A stretch of 64,000 nt of DNA from Mongoliitalea daihaiensis (GCF_021596945.1 NZ_CP063779.1:4624001-4688000); one strand, 5' to 3'; shown: positions 1 to 8,984, numbered from the stretch's first letter. A program made the numbers and translations. Notes: a model not told the origin generated them from the letters alone.

Positions 1-93
1 TGGTTATTTTTCATAGCAATCATTGCCAGAGCCCAAGCAATTATTTCCATGACTAAAGCATATACTCCGAAATTAAACTGTGGTATTCGATGA
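1..93 (+). CDS. 3' end of a membrane protein gene cut by the window edge
   Basis: Frame 1 is open from the first base to a TGA at 91-93 and encodes 30 residues that begin with a hydrophobic run (WLFFIAIIARAQAII). The TGA overlaps the ATG of the next gene (ATGA at 90-93), the usual sign of translational coupling. It is probably the tail of another small membrane protein of the same operon. Too little remains to assign a family. Confidence 0.45.
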   Translation, partial: WLFFIAIIARAQAIISMTKAYTPKLNCGIR

Positions 94-752
94 AAAGAAC
101 CCTGTCTGCTATAGAACTACAAACCATCAAAGCCCGTCTCGATCGCTGCCAGATTAGCTATCAGGAGGTCTATGATGAGCTGTTTGACCATTATGTTTCG
201 GTATTGGAACACGCTTCCGAAGAGGAATTTCCACACAGGAAGGAAGCGTTGGACCACGCTTTTAACTGGTCCACCATTCGTCAAATGGAAAAGCAACAAG
301 TAACACTAGCAACAAGAGATTTAGACAAGCTATTACTTACAAAAATATCATTACAGATTTTCAACAAATTAACAATGGGTATCCTTGCCTTGCTTTTGGC
401 ATTGAATTACAGCTTGTATTGCTTCATGGGCTTTCATTCCTTTGCCAATCTCACACTACTGATGGTTTTTGCCCTACTTGCTTTTGCAGCCTATGCCTCA
501 CAAAACATTCCTTTTTTGTTGGTACAAAACAAAGCGAAAAAGGCAATCCATGAAGCAGCGTTCAAAAAGCATTTATTCTATTTCAATGTACTGAACTTTG
601 TTTTGCTAGTTCCCTCGTTTATGCTCCATCACCATGGTTATCAAGAACCTAGTCAAGTACTGATCATTGGATATGCAGTTATTGTGCTATCTATATCCTT
701 ATTAATTTACAGGACAATCAAGCACAAACCATTGGAAATAACTCATAAATAA
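90..752 (+). CDS. Small membrane protein with N-terminal 'LDH'-type helical domain, paralogue 1
   Basis: This 220-residue protein has no recognised function. Residues 1-65 form a soluble helical region with the motif YDELFDHYVSVLE and a later acidic stretch. It is followed by about four hydrophobic segments (roughly 93-115, 118-140, 165-185 and 190-210). The N-terminus is clearly related to the next gene (ELQTIKARLDRC against EIQTIKTRLDRC) and more distantly to the genes at 2232, 2908 and 3618. The layout of a short helical domain before a membrane domain resembles HAAS-type signalling proteins, which often pair with PadR regulators. That is an inference; any PadR gene would lie upstream of the window. 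The start overlaps the stop of the preceding partial gene. Confidence 0.8.
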   Translation: MKRTLSAIELQTIKARLDRCQISYQEVYDELFDHYVSVLEHASEEEFPHRKEALDHAFNWSTIRQMEKQQVTLATRDLDKLLLTKISLQIFNKLTMGILALLLALNYSLYCFMGFHSFANLTLLMVFALLAFAAYASQNIPFLLVQNKAKKAIHEAAFKKHLFYFNVLNFVLLVPSFMLHHHGYQEPSQVLIIGYAVIVLSISLLIYRTIKHKPLEITHK

Positions 753-814
753 TTCCGACATCAAAGCATTTTAAAGACATTGCCTAAAAACTTAAAAAGC
801 CAATCTGAAAATCA

Positions 815-1489
815 ATGAGATCGCTTACTGAAACCGAAATCCAAACCATCAAAACCCGACTCGATCGTTGCTTGATTGCGTATCAAGAAATCTACGATGA
901 GTTGTTAGATCATTATATATCGGCTTTAGAACAAGTTCCAGTTGAGGTGTATTTACAAAAGAAAGAAGAACTGGATAATACTTTTTCCTGGTCCGTTATC
1001 AGGGGCATGGAAAAAGCATTAGAAAAATCTGCTAGGAAGGAGTTTTTACGCACCGCTCGCTCAAGCTATAAAATCTGGACTTTAGGCTGGAAAAAACTTG
1101 CATTACTATTAATCATAAGTTTACTAGTTGTACCTGTTTTCCAGTTTACAGGCCCGGAAGGCACGTACATCGTCTCTGCTTTAGTACTTTTTTCTATGGT
1201 TGGCTTTTCCCTCTATTTTAATAAAACCAAATATGGATTTAGCTGGTCTTTGGCTCCCGGCGTTCATAAACCTAGATATGTCTTGGCCCATCAATTCTTT
1301 GGTTCTCATGTTTTCATCTTTGGGATCACCAATTTATTTGCCCAGCTACTCCCAAAACTCTTGGAAAACACTTCGTTCGCTTATTTGACTCCCTATCTTT
1401 TGCTCTTATTCAGCATGATTTTACTGACATTTTGCTGGGTGATTTTCAACGCTATTAATCTAAAAACCTTAAAGCTAATTAAGTCATGA
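815..1489 (+). CDS. Small membrane protein with N-terminal 'LDH'-type helical domain, paralogue 2
   Basis: A 224-residue paralogue of the preceding gene. The first 65 residues are strongly similar (LTETEIQTIKTRLDRC, then YDELLDHYISALEQ), whereas the membrane half, with about four hydrophobic helices between residues 90 and 215, has diverged. This pattern suggests a conserved cytosolic interaction domain with varied membrane sensor or effector parts. It lies 62 bases after paralogue 1 and 25 bases before the DUF3784-like gene on the same strand, so it is probably in the same operon. Function unknown. Confidence 0.8.
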   Translation: MRSLTETEIQTIKTRLDRCLIAYQEIYDELLDHYISALEQVPVEVYLQKKEELDNTFSWSVIRGMEKALEKSARKEFLRTARSSYKIWTLGWKKLALLLIISLLVVPVFQFTGPEGTYIVSALVLFSMVGFSLYFNKTKYGFSWSLAPGVHKPRYVLAHQFFGSHVFIFGITNLFAQLLPKLLENTSFAYLTPYLLLLFSMILLTFCWVIFNAINLKTLKLIKS

Positions 1490-1514
1490 AAACTAAACCT
1501 GCGAAAATAACAGT

Positions 1515-2219
1515 ATGACTACCCTAATTGGAATAACGTTAATCAGCTTTGGCTTTTTCGTGAAGGCCTTCCCAAAGTTAATTTCGGGATACAATACCAT
1601 GTCCAAGCGCCAACAGGAAAATATCGATATAGAAGGTTTATCGACCTTTATGAGGAATACTTTTCTGGCCATGGGCTTTTTGGTGGTAGTAGGTCATATC
1701 CTATTGAAAGCAGTTAATCAACCGTCTTTATCGGACTATTTCGCTCCGTTAGTCATTGCAATAGGAGCGATCATAATGGTGGTAAAAGGAAGGCAATTTG
1801 ATCATAACCAAGAGAAGTTTGTCAATTCTAAGTTTAAAGTACTGTTTACCGCTCTCATCTTAATAGGAGCTTTGCTTAGCGTAATCTTTGGCATCATTCC
1901 TTCCAAACATGAGATGAAGTATGAATCAGTTGCCTTTTCTGGTGCTTATGGAACAGAATTGAAATTTTCAGAGATTGACTCCATCGCCCTTACGGATCGG
2001 ATTCCAAGGGTCCTATCACGCAACAATGGCTTGGGCGTAGGCCAAATCAAAAAAGGAACTTTCCGTGTAGAAGATATTGGCAAAGCCCACTTACTAGTGC
2101 ATGCTTCGTCAGGCCCCTTTCTAGTAATCATCACCAAGTCAGGGGAAACGACGATTATCAACTATAAGGACAAAGCTAAAACAGACCAGATTTACAAGGA
2201 GATACAAGCTAAAATTTAA
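1515..2219 (+). CDS. DUF3784-like membrane protein with C-terminal PH-like domain
   Basis: This 234-residue protein starts with a membrane region that carries the DUF3784-like signature LISGYNTMSKRQQE (about residues 23-36), with further helices near 50-70, 78-92 and 106-126. The last 85 residues are soluble and predicted beta-rich (FSEIDSIALTDRIPRV, then LLVHASSGPFLVII), which looks like a bacterial PH-type domain. It is not a paralogue of its neighbours but sits among them, 12 bases before the next gene. A role in membrane stress sensing or transport is possible but unproven. The PH-like call is by pattern only. Confidence 0.75.
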   Translation: MTTLIGITLISFGFFVKAFPKLISGYNTMSKRQQENIDIEGLSTFMRNTFLAMGFLVVVGHILLKAVNQPSLSDYFAPLVIAIGAIIMVVKGRQFDHNQEKFVNSKFKVLFTALILIGALLSVIFGIIPSKHEMKYESVAFSGAYGTELKFSEIDSIALTDRIPRVLSRNNGLGVGQIKKGTFRVEDIGKAHLLVHASSGPFLVIITKSGETTIINYKDKAKTDQIYKEIQAKI

Positions 2220-2231
2220 AAATCAACTGCA

Positions 2232-2921
2232 ATGAAAATCTCTCCAACAGACATTCAATTCTTAGAAGAAAAAACAACCGAACTCCCGATCCATAGCGAG
2301 GAATTGTATATTGAAATTCTTGATCATATCCTGTGTGCCTATGAAGCATCAGGAACTAAGGATGTCTATAGCTTTTGGGAAAAAGAAAAAGAGAACTGGA
2401 CCGGATGGAAGCTGTTCAAAATCAGATTTAAACATGAGAATGCGCTAAGTTTAGAGTTTGCTTCTTGTTTTGTCAGAAGTATTTTTTCTTTAACTCCTAA
2501 AAATATCCTGGGCCATCTCTTATTATTAGCCATAGCAGCAGTTGTTGGATTTAGTTTTTCAATATATAGCACACTTATGGTACCGCTATTTTTACTTTTT
2601 GTCTTACTTCCAATCTTCTTTTTTGCATGGATTTATCACACTAAGGATACCTTTGGAGAGAGAACTCTTGAATTGAAAGGAAAAGGACTATACAGTAGCA
2701 GAAGAGACGCATTCAATGTACTAATTGCTGCGCACCTATTTGGATGGGGGATTTTTCTTTTCACTATCAAGCAGTTAAACGATTTTGAAAGCATTTTTGA
2801 TGTACTTACTTCAACCCCTGCCACTACCACAGCCATCTTATGGATGTTACTCTTAGCTAACAGAGCACTCTTAAAAGTCTATGAAACCAAACTAAAACCT
2901 TTCCTGTATGAAACTAAGTAA
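2232..2921 (+). CDS. Small membrane protein with N-terminal 'LDH'-type helical domain, paralogue 3
   Basis: A 229-residue protein. The N-terminal 60 residues contain YIEILDHILCAYEASG, the same motif class as the neighbouring paralogues (x-E-[IL]-LDH). The C-terminal part has four or so membrane helices from about residue 90 onward. Its stop codon lies inside the next gene: the two overlap by 14 bases, which argues for coupled translation. No known enzyme motif is visible. Confidence 0.8.
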   Translation: MKISPTDIQFLEEKTTELPIHSEELYIEILDHILCAYEASGTKDVYSFWEKEKENWTGWKLFKIRFKHENALSLEFASCFVRSIFSLTPKNILGHLLLLAIAAVVGFSFSIYSTLMVPLFLLFVLLPIFFFAWIYHTKDTFGERTLELKGKGLYSSRRDAFNVLIAAHLFGWGIFLFTIKQLNDFESIFDVLTSTPATTTAILWMLLLANRALLKVYETKLKPFLYETK

Positions 2922-3597
2922 AGACCAAATCGGGCAATTAAAGAACTTGATTTCTTACAAGGGCCATGCATACATCGATGTCCAATACGAAATCCTGGAC
3001 CATGTGGCATGTAAAGTTGAGGAATTAATGGAAGAAAACCCCAACCTTCCATTGGATGAGGCTTTTCGCAAGGTATTTGCCAGATTTGGTGCTAAAGGAT
3101 TCAATGAACTAGATGCATCTTATCAAAGAATGATTGAAAAAAGGCATCGCTCCTATTTTTGGGAGGAATTCAAGCGCTTTTTATTAAGCTATAAAGTATT
3201 AATAGTGATGGGGATTTTTACTTTATTCTACCAATTCCGCTATGAATTTGAATCCGAAAATGGCTGGATTGGAGGATTGTTGATACTTTTTGTTTGCTGT
3301 GCAGTAACTATGGCTGTTATTCACTGGCGAAAATCTAAAAAATACCGGAAATATGCATCCTTTAACACAACAGGGAATTTCTTTATTATCTTCCCTTTTG
3401 TTTACCAACTGTGCAGTTTCAGCTACATCCTTTTGAATAATTCCTTAAAAGACGAAACCATTTGGACTAGTTATGGAGTACTTGGGATAACCGTTTTACT
3501 CGCATCCATGTTTGCTTGTTTATTTATCTTGCCCAAAGTCTTTCAAAGAAGTCAAGCAGATACAGAGAAACTCATCCAACAGTACCAAACCAATTGA
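2908..3597 (+). CDS. Small membrane protein with N-terminal 'LDH'-type helical domain, paralogue 4
   Basis: A 229-residue protein with the clearest form of the N-terminal domain: KLSKDQIGQLKNLI, YEILDHVACKVEELM, and then an 'EAFRKVFARFG' helix. A charged linker to residue 90 is followed by four hydrophobic helices. It is most similar to the following gene (YEILDHVACKIEELM there), so these two are the most recent duplicates of the array. Function unknown; a membrane-bound signalling or anti-sigma-like role is speculation. Confidence 0.8.
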   Translation: MKLSKDQIGQLKNLISYKGHAYIDVQYEILDHVACKVEELMEENPNLPLDEAFRKVFARFGAKGFNELDASYQRMIEKRHRSYFWEEFKRFLLSYKVLIVMGIFTLFYQFRYEFESENGWIGGLLILFVCCAVTMAVIHWRKSKKYRKYASFNTTGNFFIIFPFVYQLCSFSYILLNNSLKDETIWTSYGVLGITVLLASMFACLFILPKVFQRSQADTEKLIQQYQTN

Positions 3598-3617
3598 GTC
3601 TAAAATCCCAAAACCCA

Positions 3618-4316
3618 ATGAAACTAACCAAAGACCAAATCGAGCAACTCAAAAAAATGATCTCCCGTAAGGGTTATCCATTTATAGATGTGCAGTACGA
3701 GATTTTGGACCATGTGGCTTGTAAGATAGAAGAACTAATGGCCGGCGACCCTAAAATCTCCTTGGAAACAGCCTTCGCTAAGGTGCATGCTTCCTTTGGG
3801 ATTTTTGGGTTTTCAGGGTTGGAGGAGTCTTATGTCAAGTTGATTGAAAAGAGATTTAAGAGCCATTACTGGACTGAAATCAAAGCCACCTTTAGCAGTA
3901 CTAAAATCATCCTACCCATTGGTATTGCAGTAGCTATGTACCAAGTTTTCCTTCTAGTCCCTGATCTCAAGACTTGGTATATCATCATGATTGCAGCTTT
4001 GGTTATTCCTTTGGCCGCTATGTTTTTCAAATACAGGAAATACCATTCACGGTACAAGCAATATGTTTCCTACACTGCTCAAAATACCTTGTTTGTATAT
4101 TTCAACATAGGCATGCAAATATGTTTGCAAGGTCATGTATTCCTAAATCAATCGAGATTTCTTATCGAAAATATTATTGGACAGCTGTATTTAGGATTGG
4201 TCGTTGCCATCATGGCATTTTTATTCCTAAGCTTCTTTTTACTCCCTAAAGTCTTAAACAAGAATATCGCAGATACAGAAAAATTGATGCAACTATATGG
4301 AGAAGTGAAGAAATAG
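3618..4316 (+). CDS. Small membrane protein with N-terminal 'LDH'-type helical domain, paralogue 5
   Basis: A 232-residue protein when started at the ATG at 3618. A longer reading from 3516 would overlap the previous gene by 82 bases and add residues with no counterpart in the paralogue. The start MKLTKDQIEQLKKM aligns directly with MKLSKDQIGQLKNL of paralogue 4. The N-terminal helical domain (YEILDHVACKIEELM, FAKVHASFGIFGF) is followed by four hydrophobic helices. It is the last gene of the array and converges on pcaB with about 50 bases between the stops. Confidence 0.8.
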   Translation: MKLTKDQIEQLKKMISRKGYPFIDVQYEILDHVACKIEELMAGDPKISLETAFAKVHASFGIFGFSGLEESYVKLIEKRFKSHYWTEIKATFSSTKIILPIGIAVAMYQVFLLVPDLKTWYIIMIAALVIPLAAMFFKYRKYHSRYKQYVSYTAQNTLFVYFNIGMQICLQGHVFLNQSRFLIENIIGQLYLGLVVAIMAFLFLSFFLLPKVLNKNIADTEKLMQLYGEVKK

Positions 4317-4365
4317 GAATTATCTGACACTGGATTGAAAACTCCAACCATATGATGTTTAAAAT

Positions 4366-5517
4366 TCAATCCTCTTCGGATAGCAACAATCTCAGCAATT
4401 CCTCTTTAAAACCTTTGCTTAAGACTGCTTCCTGCAACTGATGCTGAAAGAAAGAGGCGTGCCTTCCCAAAGCCTCTTTTTGCCATTCCATCAAATGCAT
4501 CGTTTTTAAAAATCCATGCGCGGCCAATTGAAGCTGACTATCCAAAGCCGACAAATAGTACCATTCCAATGTCCAACTCACCCCATCCCGCTCGGAACTA
4601 AAGATAGCATGTTTTTTATAATTTTGAATGCTATCTAGGGCTATGCTTACCAAAACCATCGCTTGTTCGAGCTGCACGGGATTGTTTTTATGGGCCATGG
4701 CCGAACTCTTTCCCTTTGTAAGCAAGCGAAGCTCAGCAATCTCTGAATTAGCCAAAAAAATCCAATCCTGAAGGATTTTTCTCAATTGCATCAAGATGCG
4801 TTCGTAAACATTTACAATTTCTAAAACCGGCTGCCTATTTTGATGCCAAACAGCTCCAAAATCATCCATGCCCAAGGCCTCAGCCAACTTTTCCGTAAGC
4901 ACCTTCCCCTGCTCACCAAATGCCCGCATATCCCCTACAGGACCGCCCAGAGAAACCGGAAACCGGAGTTGTTCGAGTATCTTCAAACTATCCACTAATG
5001 GCGAAAACCAATGGTAGAGTTTGTATCCAAAAGTCACTGGCAGTGCCTGTTGCTGTCGGGTTCGTGCCATACATATCCAATCACTATGCTCCAACCAAGA
5101 CTTTACCAAGGATTGAAAATTTCCAGAAAAAACCTGCTGAAAGTCTTTGGTCAGTTGCTGAAGTGCAAGCATGTGCGCCGTATCAATCAAATCTTGAGAA
5201 GTAACCCCAACATGTAAAAATGGATGATAACTTTGGTCCAGCTGCTCTTTTATGGCCTCAACCACTGCGATGATGGGAATACCGTTTTCCGCAGTGGAAC
5301 TGTCCACTTGTTGAATCAAGCCATCATCTACCCTCACTCGATTGACAGCCTCATGGATGGCTTGAGCAGCCTCCTTTGGAATGATACCTAAACTGGATTG
5401 ACAGGAAGCTAGACATGATTCGTATGTCAAAATCGCACGAATGAAACTTACATCGCTAACATGTGAGTTCACCTGAGGGTACCCCCAATAAGTTCTGAAA
5501 ATCTTTCTGTCAATCAT
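4366..5517 (-). CDS. pcaB: 3-carboxy-cis,cis-muconate cycloisomerase
   Basis: This 383-residue protein belongs to the fumarase/aspartase superfamily. It lactonises 3-carboxy-cis,cis-muconate, the product of protocatechuate 3,4-dioxygenase, to 4-carboxymuconolactone. The superfamily signature appears as GKSSAMAHKNNPVQLEQAM (about residues 269-287), and an upstream region GVTSQDLIDTAHM matches the conserved active-site helix. It is the last gene of the 18-gene minus-strand operon, 93 bases after pcaF. The pca context makes the PcaB assignment firm against adenylosuccinate lyase, which would be longer and in a purine context. Confidence 0.93.
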   Translation of the reverse strand: MIDRKIFRTYWGYPQVNSHVSDVSFIRAILTYESCLASCQSSLGIIPKEAAQAIHEAVNRVRVDDGLIQQVDSSTAENGIPIIAVVEAIKEQLDQSYHPFLHVGVTSQDLIDTAHMLALQQLTKDFQQVFSGNFQSLVKSWLEHSDWICMARTRQQQALPVTFGYKLYHWFSPLVDSLKILEQLRFPVSLGGPVGDMRAFGEQGKVLTEKLAEALGMDDFGAVWHQNRQPVLEIVNVYERILMQLRKILQDWIFLANSEIAELRLLTKGKSSAMAHKNNPVQLEQAMVLVSIALDSIQNYKKHAIFSSERDGVSWTLEWYYLSALDSQLQLAAHGFLKTMHLMEWQKEALGRHASFFQHQLQEAVLSKGFKEELLRLLLSEED

Positions 5518-5610
5518 GCCTTCAAGTTAAGAAAAAAGAAGGGAGCTATAGTCCATGGGACCTGTAAATCATCCTGCCACAGAGATATTCACATTCGGCT
5601 CCCCAATAAG

Positions 5611-6813
5611 TCAAACCAATTCCAATGCAATACTGATACCCTGCCCCACTCCTATACACATAGTGGCCAAGCCTCTTTTGGCTTTTCTAGCCTGCATTTC
5701 AAGCGCCAATGTGCCTGTAATCCGAGCTCCCGACATGCCCAGTGGGTGCCCAAGAGCGATCGCTCCACCGTTCACATTTACTCGAGGGTCATCAAAAGCA
5801 ATCCCTAATTCCTGCAAACATGCCAAAGCCTGTGCAGCAAAAGCCTCATTGAATTCATACAAATCAAAATCTCTGTCTGAAAGCCCTGTTCTTGCCCATA
5901 GTTTTTGTGTAGCAGGTACAGGTCCTATACCCATAATTCTTGGAGGAACACCCGCCACGGCACCTGTCAACACCCGGGCAATGGGCTCCAGTTGATACTT
6001 TTTTATGGCTTTTTCAGATGCCAACACCAGACAGGCAGCACCATCATTGATACCAGAGGCATTGCCAGCGGTTACTGTTCCATTTTTTCTAAAAAGTACA
6101 GGTAGCGAACCCAACTTTTCCAAACTTGTTCCTGCTCGTGGATGCTCGTCTTGGTCAAAGAGCACCTTATTTTTCCCCACCTTCACTTCCATGGGGAGAA
6201 TCTCCTGTGCAAACCTTCCCGATTGCTGGGCAGCGGCACATTTTTCCTGAGAAGCAAACGCAAAGCGGTCTTGGTCTTCCCGCTTGATATGATACATTTC
6301 GGCCACATTTTCCGCCGTCTCTGGCATGCTATCCGAACCATACAAGGAATCCAACACAGGGTTGATAAAGCGATAACCCAAAGTACTATCCTCAATACTC
6401 ATGTTTCTAGAAAAAGCCGCATCTGCCTTAGGAATGATAAATGGTGCCCGTGACATGCTTTCGACTCCTCCTGCCAAAATTAAATCGGCATCCCCAGATT
6501 TAATCATGCGGGAGGCTATCAAGATGGCATCCATTCCAGAACCACAAAGCCTATTGACCGTGCCGCCTGGTATGGATGTCGGTAATCCGGCCAACAAAGA
6601 GGCCATGCGGGCCACACTGCGATTATCTTCACCTGCCTGATTGGCACAGCCAAAAATCACATCGTCAATTGCTTCTGTATCCACATGAGGAAGGGTAGCT
6701 AACGTACCTTTGATAACTGCTGCTGCTAAATCATCCGGTCTTACCCCTGACAAACTCCCTCCATAGCGTCCAATGGGACTTCGCTTAAACGCGCAAATAA
6801 AAACTTCCTGCAT
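5611..6813 (-). CDS. pcaF: 3-oxoadipyl-CoA thiolase
   Basis: A 400-residue thiolase that cleaves 3-oxoadipyl-CoA with CoA into succinyl-CoA and acetyl-CoA, the final step of the beta-ketoadipate pathway. The nucleophilic cysteine lies in NRLCGSGMDA, the base histidine in NGGAIALGHPLGMSGAR, and the second active-site cysteine in CIGVGQGISIALE. The length equals that of PcaF/PaaJ thiolases. It sits directly after pcaJ (6-base gap). A general acetyl-CoA acetyltransferase cannot be excluded from sequence alone, but the operon supports PcaF. Confidence 0.93.
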   Translation of the reverse strand: MQEVFICAFKRSPIGRYGGSLSGVRPDDLAAAVIKGTLATLPHVDTEAIDDVIFGCANQAGEDNRSVARMASLLAGLPTSIPGGTVNRLCGSGMDAILIASRMIKSGDADLILAGGVESMSRAPFIIPKADAAFSRNMSIEDSTLGYRFINPVLDSLYGSDSMPETAENVAEMYHIKREDQDRFAFASQEKCAAAQQSGRFAQEILPMEVKVGKNKVLFDQDEHPRAGTSLEKLGSLPVLFRKNGTVTAGNASGINDGAACLVLASEKAIKKYQLEPIARVLTGAVAGVPPRIMGIGPVPATQKLWARTGLSDRDFDLYEFNEAFAAQALACLQELGIAFDDPRVNVNGGAIALGHPLGMSGARITGTLALEMQARKAKRGLATMCIGVGQGISIALELV

Positions 6814-6819
6814 GGTGTA

Positions 6820-7584
6820 TTAGCCCTGATGGGCCATTTTAGTTTTTTCATTCAATAATCTCAATGCCTCCAACTCTTCCAACTCGGGAACATCAGTAAT
6901 GGCAACTTCTTCTGCGAATCGAATCTTCCACCCGGTATTTTCTTGGATAGTTTCCCTAGCTACCCCTGGGTGTATGGATGTGACAATAAATTCACCCGTC
7001 GCCTCTTCTGTCTCCATAATGCACAAGTCGGTAATAATTTTGGATGGGCCACTCGTGTTAAGTCCCATGGCTTTTCGCTGACCGGGACCATCTCCATGGC
7101 CAAAAGAGGTGATAAAATCCACTTTTTCCACAAAAGCGCGAGGGGATTGCTTCATGATCACATAAATGGTATGACAAAATGCAGCAATTTCGGGAGCGCC
7201 TCCTCCACCGGGAAGCCGAACCTTGGGTTTGTGATAATCCCCTACAACGGTGGTATTGATATTGCCAAACTTATCAATTTGAGCCCCTCCTAGGAATCCT
7301 ACGGTAATCCTCCCGCCCTGCAACCAATAGCTAAACATCTCGGGTACAGATACGGTGGTCAAGGCTGTTTCACACAGTTCTCCATCCCCTATGGAAAGTG
7401 GCAATACGTCTGGCTTGGTTTGAATAGTACCGGATTCGTAAATCAAGGTGATATCTGGTGCGTGGGTAAGTCTGGCTAAATTACAGGCTGCAGATGGCAA
7501 GCCAATTCCAACAAAGCATACATCGGAATTTTTTAATATCCGGGATGCCACCACGGTCATCAATTCTGTTGAATTATACTGCAT
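6820..7584 (-). CDS. pcaJ: 3-oxoadipate CoA-transferase, subunit B (GCT type)
   Basis: A 254-residue family I CoA-transferase beta subunit. With PcaI it moves CoA from succinyl-CoA to 3-oxoadipate. The catalytic glutamate is expected in LIYESGTIQTKPDV, near residue 50. The lengths of the two subunits (273 and 254) and their sequence style fit the glutaconate-CoA-transferase-like branch (CatI/CatJ type) better than the shorter SCOT-like PcaI/PcaJ of Pseudomonas putida (about 230 and 213). It overlaps pcaI by 11 bases, as expected for a heteromer translated in step. Confidence 0.9.
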   Translation of the reverse strand: MQYNSTELMTVVASRILKNSDVCFVGIGLPSAACNLARLTHAPDITLIYESGTIQTKPDVLPLSIGDGELCETALTTVSVPEMFSYWLQGGRITVGFLGGAQIDKFGNINTTVVGDYHKPKVRLPGGGGAPEIAAFCHTIYVIMKQSPRAFVEKVDFITSFGHGDGPGQRKAMGLNTSGPSKIITDLCIMETEEATGEFIVTSIHPGVARETIQENTGWKIRFAEEVAITDVPELEELEALRLLNEKTKMAHQG

Positions 7585-8395
7585 AGTCTGTTGATTTTAA
7601 TTCCTGAAGCCACTGATTAAATTTATCTCGGTCTTTGGAAATCGCTTCCCAATCCATGTACGCTTTGTTATCTCGGCTATAATATCCATGGGCATAACTG
7701 GGTTTGGCACCACCGGGTACATGTACTACAGCGCTGACAGTCCAGGAAGGCAAAATCACGGCATTCGGGCTTGAAGGCTGTAACTCATCCACGATTTCCT
7801 CCACAGTTACGATGGCAGCTTTGGCAGCAAGGACAGCCTCCTTTTGCACACCCACAATTCCTTCCAAGGAAACGTCCCCTTTTTTGGAGGCTTTTTGGGC
7901 ATGGATGATGGTAACATCAGGTCGAATGGCTGGTACTGCCACCAATCGTTCTCCAGTAAATGGACAGGCAAGTGTCTTGATAGAAGGATTGACTTTCTCC
8001 AAATCCGCTCCATAATATCCTTTGAAAATGGCACATGGCATACCTGATGCTCCGGCTGCATAAGCTGCTGCCATGGCCGCATGAGAATGTTCATCGACTT
8101 CCAAGGGTTGAGGGTAGCCTTTTTCAATAGCTTCCCGCAAGCGGTACAAAGATCCCACCCCCGGGTTTCCTCCCCAAGAGAATCTTAATTTGCGAACACA
8201 CCCTGCCCCAATCAGCTGATCATAAATCATATCCGGAGTCATCCGAACCAATTCCAGATTTTTGAATCCCTGACGGATAATCTCATGGCCTGCGGCAAAG
8301 GGAATCAGATGTGTAAATCCCTCCATAGCTACCGTTGCCCCATCAAAGAGATGGGTGGCAATAGCCTCTTGCAATGTTTGTATCTTAGCTTGCAT
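7574..8395 (-). CDS. pcaI: 3-oxoadipate CoA-transferase, subunit A (GCT type)
   Basis: A 273-residue alpha subunit partner of PcaJ. The start at 8395 (MQAKIQTLQEAIATH) is chosen because a longer reading to 8488 would run 93 bases back into pcaG, while this ATG follows the pcaG stop by one base. Motifs include DGATVAMEGFTHLIPFAAG near the N-terminus and the glycine loop SWGGNPGVGSL. The subunit shares the GCT-like fold with CatI. It lies between the dioxygenase and the thiolase in the pca block. Confidence 0.9.
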   Translation of the reverse strand: MQAKIQTLQEAIATHLFDGATVAMEGFTHLIPFAAGHEIIRQGFKNLELVRMTPDMIYDQLIGAGCVRKLRFSWGGNPGVGSLYRLREAIEKGYPQPLEVDEHSHAAMAAAYAAGASGMPCAIFKGYYGADLEKVNPSIKTLACPFTGERLVAVPAIRPDVTIIHAQKASKKGDVSLEGIVGVQKEAVLAAKAAIVTVEEIVDELQPSSPNAVILPSWTVSAVVHVPGGAKPSYAHGYYSRDNKAYMDWEAISKDRDKFNQWLQELKSTDYAV

Positions 8396-8396
8396 A

Positions 8397-8984
8397 TCAA
8401 TAATCAAAAAACACCGTTTCATTTTCGCCCTGCATATGCAGATTGAACTCATATATTGTAACAGGGCTCTCCTGTACCTTTTGGGCAATCAAAGTACTTC
8501 TTCTTTCTTCGGCAACTAACTTCAAATAAGGGTCTTCCTGATTTAATTCCTTGAAATCCTCGAAATACACACGGGTATACACATGACTCAACAGCCCTCG
8601 CATAAAAACAATCATGTGAATGGCAGGTGCCTGATCTTGCTTTTCCGCTGCAGGAATGCAGGTGGTAAATTCAAACCAGTTTCCTTCTATGGTACCTGTA
8701 CCCATCCTTCCGATGGAGAAAAAGCCTTGATGAGGTTTGATCTGGAATTTACCTTCTTGGTCCACTTGCCAGATTTCAATCATCGCATCATCCACAGCCT
8801 CTCCATGGAGGTCATACACCTTTCCTCGGAGAATGATGGCATCCTGAGAGTTCTTCTTAGCATCAAGCAAAACGGGAGTAGCCAAACTTTGATGGTCAAA
8901 TTTATATTGCTCTGGTGTCAGACCATAGGCAAAATAGGGCCCTACTGTCTGTGATGGGGTTTGTCCTAGCTTATTCATTTTCAA
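8397..8984 (-). CDS. pcaG: Protocatechuate 3,4-dioxygenase, alpha subunit
   Basis: A 195-residue alpha subunit of the intradiol ring-cleaving dioxygenase. It starts with LGQTPSQTVGPYFAYGL, the conserved N-terminal arm of PcaG, and continues with the beta-sandwich (LRGKVYDLHGEAVDDAMIEIW). The alpha subunit lacks the iron ligands, which are in PcaH, but lines the substrate pocket. It overlaps pcaH by 14 bases and is followed by pcaI after one base. The length is normal for the family. Confidence 0.94.
   Translation of the reverse strand: MKMNKLGQTPSQTVGPYFAYGLTPEQYKFDHQSLATPVLLDAKKNSQDAIILRGKVYDLHGEAVDDAMIEIWQVDQEGKFQIKPHQGFFSIGRMGTGTIEGNWFEFTTCIPAAEKQDQAPAIHMIVFMRGLLSHVYTRVYFEDFKELNQEDPYLKLVAEERRSTLIAQKVQESPVTIYEFNLHMQGENETVFFDY

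Noticed and set aside
3516-3617. N-terminal extension of the last paralogue in the membrane protein array
   Set aside because: It overlaps the preceding gene by 82 bases and the added residues have no match in the closest paralogue, which starts at the equivalent of 3618.
5555-8954. Many long plus-strand open frames antisense to pcaF, pcaJ, pcaI and pcaG
   Set aside because: They are shadows of well-supported genes on the other strand and show no protein family features.
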